Source of the DNA: Rubrivivax sp.
Lineage (GTDB): Bacteria; Pseudomonadota; Gammaproteobacteria; Burkholderiales; Burkholderiaceae_C
Length of the DNA: 64,000 nucleotides
Direction of reading: 5' to 3'
Assembly: GCA_030680415.1 (NCBI GenBank)
Contig: JAUXVE010000015.1
Location: forward strand, 35,866-99,865
Positions 60,792 to 64,000 of this stretch are shown piece by piece (position 1 is the first letter of the stretch; the number at the start of each line of letters is the position of its first letter). The position numbers and the translations under genes are program-made. The notes below the pieces were generated by a model. The model saw only the letters and a program-made list of their open reading frames with translations. It was not told the DNA's origin and searched no databases.

Positions 60792-60986
60792 GGTTCGAGT
60801 CTTGATCTCCAGTCCCGGCCATGGCTTGAGCAGCATCAAGACGGCGGGGGTGTCGCCCGTCGCCGCCGATCATCTTGCCGCCTTGACCGCGATCGCGTCG
60901 AACACCGACTCGACGTCGAGGATGATCCTGGCGGGTGGAAAGCTGGCGTCAGCGCCTGCTCATTACCGAGCGCGTCATCGCGGCGC

Positions 60987-61223
60987 TCAGCCGCAGCAAC
61001 TGCCGCGCTCGCCGGGATCACCGGCCCGTTGCGCCTGGATCGGCGGGCATGGCACAGTGCCGTAGGAGCAGAAGACACAGCAGTCACCGGGCTGGGGGCT
61101 CAGCACGGCCTGGCAGGCTTCGCACTCGTAGAACCACTGGCAGGCATCGGTGGGCATGCGTTCGGCCTTGGCGTGGCCGCAGTGCGGGCAGGTCAGCGTC
61201 GATTCCAGGGTCACCGCGCTCAT
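60987..61223 (-). CDS. small Cys-rich GDCCVFCSYGT-type protein
   Basis: The 78-aa protein has a zinc-ribbon-like first half (CPHCGHAKAERM, then CEACQ) and the highly characteristic GDCCVFCSYGTVPCPPIQ, followed by a C-terminal CCG. Small proteins of this kind recur beside mer genes; function is not known to me. It starts inside the last codons of merP (4-nt overlap). Confidence 0.75.
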   Translation of the reverse strand: MSAVTLESTLTCPHCGHAKAERMPTDACQWFYECEACQAVLSPQPGDCCVFCSYGTVPCPPIQAQRAGDPGERGSCCG

Positions 61224-61504
61224 GTCGGGCGCTCGACCACGGTCGACGGATAGCCCGCATCCTGCGTGGCGCGCGTCAGCGCCTGCACGCTGGTCTTCGC
61301 ATCGTCGAAGCCGACGAGGGCCTGGCGCTTGTCGAAGTTCACCTCGGCCCGGCTGACACCGTCCACCTTGACCAGTGCCTTCTTGACGGTGATCGGGCAC
61401 ACGGCGCAGTCCATCGTCGGCAACGACAAGGTGACGATGCGTGGCGCCGACCACGCCGGCGCGGCCAGCAGTGTGCAAAGGGTGACGGCAAGGAGCTTGT
61501 TCAT
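61220..61504 (-). CDS. merP: periplasmic mercury-binding protein
   Basis: The 94-aa protein has a signal peptide (LLAVTLCTLLAAPAWSA) and one heavy-metal-associated domain with the metal-binding pair in PTMDCAVCPITVKKAL. The beta-alpha-beta pattern continues as VDGVSRAEVNFDKRQALVGFD. It scavenges Hg(II) and hands it to MerT. MerT here is damaged, so the pair may no longer import mercury. Confidence 0.9.
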   Translation of the reverse strand: MNKLLAVTLCTLLAAPAWSAPRIVTLSLPTMDCAVCPITVKKALVKVDGVSRAEVNFDKRQALVGFDDAKTSVQALTRATQDAGYPSTVVERPT

Positions 61505-61516
61505 CGGTGTGGACTT

Positions 61517-61711
61517 TCAGTAAGAGAACGGTGTGAACCAGTGGAATGACAGCGCCACCAGCACCAGCAGCACGACGGCGCCAAACAGCAGCTTGTAGCC
61601 TTGGCTGACCCGCGGCACGGCGCACACCTCGCCCAGCGCGCCGGCCAGCAACGGGCCGCGTTCGCCGCCGGGCGCGGCCGGACGGCGGGAGACGGGTGCA
61701 TCGGCAGGCAT
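61517..61711 (-). pseudogene. merT: mercury transporter MerT, internally deleted
   Basis: The frame keeps a MerT-like beginning ([10 protein letters not shown]) and then jumps directly to the C-terminal region ([21 protein letters not shown], then LVALSFHWFTPFSY). A normal MerT is about 116 aa with three helices and a Cys-Cys pair in helix 1; here 64 codons remain and helix 1 to 2 and the Cys pair are gone. The ATG lies only about 8 bp from the promoter -10 box, so the message would have almost no leader. Confidence 0.72.
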
Positions 61712-61718
61712 GGAAGGC

Positions 61719-61749
61719 AGCATACTTCCGTACCTGAGTACGGCGTCAA
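61719..61749 (-). promoter_or_regulatory. mer promoter-operator
   Basis: On the minus strand a -35 TTGACG (61744-61749) and a -10 TATGCT (61719-61724) are separated by 19 bp. The dyad CCGTACCTGAGTACGG (61728-61743) lies inside the spacer. The unusual 19-bp spacer with an embedded dyad is the textbook MerR-activated promoter. It drives merT-merP-GDCC. The divergent merR starts 6 bp beyond. Confidence 0.88.
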
Positions 61750-61754
61750 GCAAG

Positions 61755-62045
61755 ATGCGAGTCACGACCAGCGGCCTGGCCCCTGATACCGGTCTCACGA
61801 TAGGCGCCCTCGCCGCCGCCGCGGGCGTCAACGTCGAGACGATCCGCTTCTACCAGCGCCGCAGCCTGCTGCCCGAGCCCGAACGCCCCAGCGGCAGCGT
61901 ACGCCGCTACGGGCCGGCCGAAGTGGCGCGCGTGCGCTTCGTCAAGTCGGCGCAGCGCAGCGGCTTCAGCCTCGACGAAGTCGCGCAGCTGCTGCAGCTG
62001 GAAGACGGCACGCGCTGCAGCGAGGCACGCGAGATCGCGCTGCAT
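61755..62045 (+). pseudogene. merR: MerR regulator, C-terminally truncated by deletion
   Basis: The DNA-binding part is complete and good: [23 protein letters not shown], then [17 protein letters not shown], then [19 protein letters not shown]. MerR's three metal-binding cysteines should lie at about 80, 115 and 124. Only the first (in TRCSEA) remains, because at about 62045 the sequence changes to the YnfA gene. The open frame runs on into unrelated sequence. It may still bind DNA but cannot sense Hg normally. Confidence 0.78.
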
Positions 62046-62325
62046 CGGCTGCTACCTGCCCTGGCTGGTGCTGCGCCAGGGCAAGCCGGCCTGGCTGCTG
62101 CTGCCGGCCGCGCTGGCGCTGGCGCCGTTCGCTTGGCTGCTGACCTTGCACCCTGCTGCCGCCGGACGTACCTATGCGGCCTACGGCGGCATGTACATCG
62201 CGGTCGCGCTGGCCTGGCTGTTCTTTGTCGACGGGGTGGCGCTGACGCGCTGGGACTGGGCCGGCGCGGCGGTGGCGCTGGCGGGCATGGCGATCATTGC
62301 GCTGCAGCCGGCGGCGCGCGGTTGA
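62046..62325 (+). pseudogene. ynfA: YnfA (UPF0060) membrane protein, N-terminally truncated
   Basis: From 62046 the +1 frame relative to merR encodes [20 protein letters not shown], then [20 protein letters not shown] and [16 protein letters not shown]. This is the YnfA family from about residue 20 to its end, so the first helix is missing. The join to merR falls at ATCGGCTGC, a sequence usable as both the merR frame (HRL) and YnfA (IGC), so the deletion may have used this short homology. Confidence 0.78.
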
Positions 62326-62356
62326 CGGTTTGTGATGACCTGTTGCTGACGGTCTC

Positions 62357-63361
62357 TCAGCCGGCCGCTCCCAGGCGCCGGTGCGCGGGCTCATGATCCT
62401 GGCCGCGATCGTGATCGTGGTCGTCGCGCGCCGCATCGGCCCGCGGCTCGCCAGCGCCGCCAACGGACGGCAACGCCGCGCAGCCTTCGCAGAAGGCCTC
62501 GCGCACCACCTGCAGCGTGACATGGCGGATCTCGAAGTGCTCGTGCAGTTCGTCGGTGGCGTGTTTCAGGAAGGCATCGTCGCCGCCGCCGTCGGGCATC
62601 ACGAGGTGCGCAGTGAGCGCCGTCTCGCTGGTGCCCATGGCCCACACGTGCAGGTCGTGCACCTGGGCCACGCCGGGCAGGCCCTGCAGCAGCGCCTGCA
62701 CCGCGTGCAGGTCGACGCTTTCGGGGACGCCGTCGAACAGCAGGTGCAGCGACTGCCTGAACAGGCTCCAGGTGCCGACCACGATGAGCGCGGCGATGAC
62801 CAGGCTGACTACCGGGTCGAGCCAGTTCCACGCGAACCACAGGGACAACGCGCCGGCCACCACGACGCCGGCCGAGACCAGCGCATCGGCCGCCATGTGC
62901 AGGAAGGCGCCGCGGATGTTCAGGTCACTCTTGCTGCCGCGCATGAACAGCAGCGCGGTGGCGGTGTTGACGACGATGCCGATGCCGGCCACGACCATGA
63001 TCGTCACGCCTTCCATCGGCAGCGGCGACTGCAGCCGGTGCACCGCCTCCCAGGCGAGCGAGCCCATCGCCACCAGCAGCAGCAGCGCGTTGATGAAAGC
63101 GGCCAGGATGCTGGCGCGCTTCCATCCGTAGGTGTGGCGCGCGTCGGGCCGCAGCCGGCCGGCCAGCGCGCCGCCCCAGGCCAGCACGAGACCGATGACG
63201 TCGCTGAGGTTGTGCCCGGCGTCGGCCAGCAGCGCCAGCGAATTGACCTTCCAGCCGTAGAAGGCCTCGATGGCGACGAAGGTGAGGTTCAGCCCGATGC
63301 CGATGGCAAAGGCCGCGTTGTAGCTGGCCGGGGTGGCGCTGTGGTCGTGGCCTGCACTCAT
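62357..63361 (-). CDS. cation diffusion facilitator (CzcD/ZitB-type) metal exporter
   Basis: The 334-aa protein has six membrane helices and CDF metal-site residues in [16 protein letters not shown] (helix 2) and [16 protein letters not shown] (helix 5), the HD/HD arrangement for Zn, Co or Cd. The cytoplasmic C-terminal domain ([16 protein letters not shown]) is followed by a His/Asp tail ([13 protein letters not shown]) that could bind metal. It exports divalent cations against protons. It is coupled to the OsmC gene by a 4-nt overlap. Confidence 0.92.
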   Translation of the reverse strand: MSAGHDHSATPASYNAAFAIGIGLNLTFVAIEAFYGWKVNSLALLADAGHNLSDVIGLVLAWGGALAGRLRPDARHTYGWKRASILAAFINALLLLVAMGSLAWEAVHRLQSPLPMEGVTIMVVAGIGIVVNTATALLFMRGSKSDLNIRGAFLHMAADALVSAGVVVAGALSLWFAWNWLDPVVSLVIAALIVVGTWSLFRQSLHLLFDGVPESVDLHAVQALLQGLPGVAQVHDLHVWAMGTSETALTAHLVMPDGGGDDAFLKHATDELHEHFEIRHVTLQVVREAFCEGCAALPSVGGAGEPRADAARDDHDHDRGQDHEPAHRRLGAAG

Positions 63362-63789
63362 GAAGGGAGGGTGATCTTGCGGTGCAATGTGCCGGCCAGG
63401 TCGGTGCCTGGTGCGACGGTGTTGTAGACGGTGCCGAAGCGGCGCACATTCTCGTGCAACAGGTCCAGGCGGCGATCGGATTCGTCGCTGTCGACGACGA
63501 TCTCGTAGCGTATGGATTCCAGCTTCGGCGGCACATCCTGGCGCACGCCGTGCACGTGCACCTCGACGCCGCGCAGTTCGAATTCCAGGATCGGCACGAC
63601 GCGCTCGATGCCCTTGATGATGCAAGCCGACAGCGCCGCCAGCAGCAGCTCGGCCGGGTTGAAGGCCTGCGGGTTGCCGGCCAGGTCGGTGTCCAGGGCC
63701 AGCGTCGCCTGCTTGCAGCGTGCTTCGCTGGCGTGCGCCGAAAGCCGCACCGAGACGACGTCGAAGATCATCTTCGCGGGCGCGTTCAT
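63358..63789 (-). CDS. OsmC family protein
   Basis: The 143-aa OsmC/Ohr-fold protein has FNPAELLLAALSACIIKGIERV, with a Cys in SAC. The second Cys typical of peroxidatic Ohr is not clearly present, so it may be of the general YhfA/OsmC type rather than an active hydroperoxide reductase. It overlaps the CDF gene start by 4 nt. The remaining 211 bp to the window end hold nothing I can identify. Confidence 0.85.
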   Translation of the reverse strand: MNAPAKMIFDVVSVRLSAHASEARCKQATLALDTDLAGNPQAFNPAELLLAALSACIIKGIERVVPILEFELRGVEVHVHGVRQDVPPKLESIRYEIVVDSDESDRRLDLLHENVRRFGTVYNTVAPGTDLAGTLHRKITLPS

Positions 63790-64000
63790 GTCAGTTGTTC
63801 CACCGCGCTTTGCACGACCCGCGACGCATGCATCGTTCGCGCGGGCAGCGAGTCAGCTTGCGGCCCGTTGCGGACCTTGACCGTCCGCTTTCGCGTGCGG
63901 GCTGTGGTGGCGGCAAAGGGGTGTCCGGGCGGGGCGCGGCGTGCGACTGAGGCGGTCGTCGCTGCGCGCCGACTGCCCTGCGCTGCTCGGGCCCATGGCC

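Noticed and set aside
1..64000. CRISPR arrays, tRNA or rRNA genes
   Set aside because: No regularly spaced repeats and no tRNA cloverleaf or rRNA-like stretch was seen on reading both strands.

Overview
The window is a high-GC, gene-dense chromosomal segment. It most likely comes from a betaproteobacterium of the Burkholderiales (Rubrivivax/Leptothrix/Ideonella-like). That placement is an inference from protein resemblance, from the aat-bpt pair, and from an intergenic-type GC-rich repeat inside prlC; no rRNA or tRNA gene is present to confirm it.

Layout. Positions 1-18.7 kb hold housekeeping and accessory genes: aroD, a transglutaminase-like protein, prlC, yaeQ, a prolyl oligopeptidase, aat-bpt, a Nudix/metallo-beta-lactamase fusion, a CoA-transferase, a hemerythrin, a CoA-disulfide-reductase-like flavoprotein, a TlpA-like protein, a PEBP protein and a SagB-type nitroreductase. 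Positions 18.8-26.3 kb (minus strand) are one operon for a membrane complex built like hydrogenase-4/complex I (HyfB, C, E, F, G, I homologues). Its large subunit has lost both pairs of Ni-Fe cysteines, so it is an energy-converting-hydrogenase-related (Ehr) complex; a ribbon-helix-helix gene leads the operon. Positions 26.4-33.4 kb are mixed, with a decayed maeB, a decayed ptsP and a YlqF/RbgA-type GTPase.

Positions 33.4-49.9 kb are the centrepiece, an arsenic-respiration island. mobB is divergent from arrA-arrB-arrD-thioredoxin (respiratory arsenate reductase, plus strand). This meets tail-to-tail an arx operon on the minus strand (arxB2-A-B-C-D, a monohaem cytochrome and a Pro-rich secreted protein; anaerobic arsenite oxidase). 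Divergent from arxB2 lies arxX-S-R, a periplasmic sensor, histidine kinase and sigma54 activator. The shared intergenic region has a near-perfect -24/-12 promoter for arxB2 and two identical-architecture inverted repeats (GTTACC-N4-GGTAAC) that look like ArxR enhancer sites. Having both directions of As(V)/As(III) redox chemistry side by side suggests a respiratory arsenic cycle. The Arr module has no membrane subunit of its own here, so it must use another quinol dehydrogenase; ArxC is one candidate.

Positions 50-57 kb contain an envelope ABC/LolA-like/beta-barrel cluster, an FmdE-like protein, a TauE exporter and a thiolase. Positions 57-64 kb contain an asparagine-synthase-like amidotransferase with a YafJ-type partner, a VIT/CCC1 transporter, a degraded mercury locus with an intact MerR-type operator, a cation-diffusion-facilitator exporter and an OsmC protein.

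A recurring feature is genes that keep their ends but have lost their middles, or are fused to a neighbour by deletion: an aroD paralogue, a methyltransferase, a prim-pol, an RNase Z-like gene, maeB, ptsP, a P-type ATPase, merT and merR-ynfA. This points to deletion-driven decay, or to assembly collapse that should be excluded. No CRISPR array, tRNA, rRNA or complete insertion sequence was seen; one 266-bp MITE-like element with long terminal inverted repeats is present.
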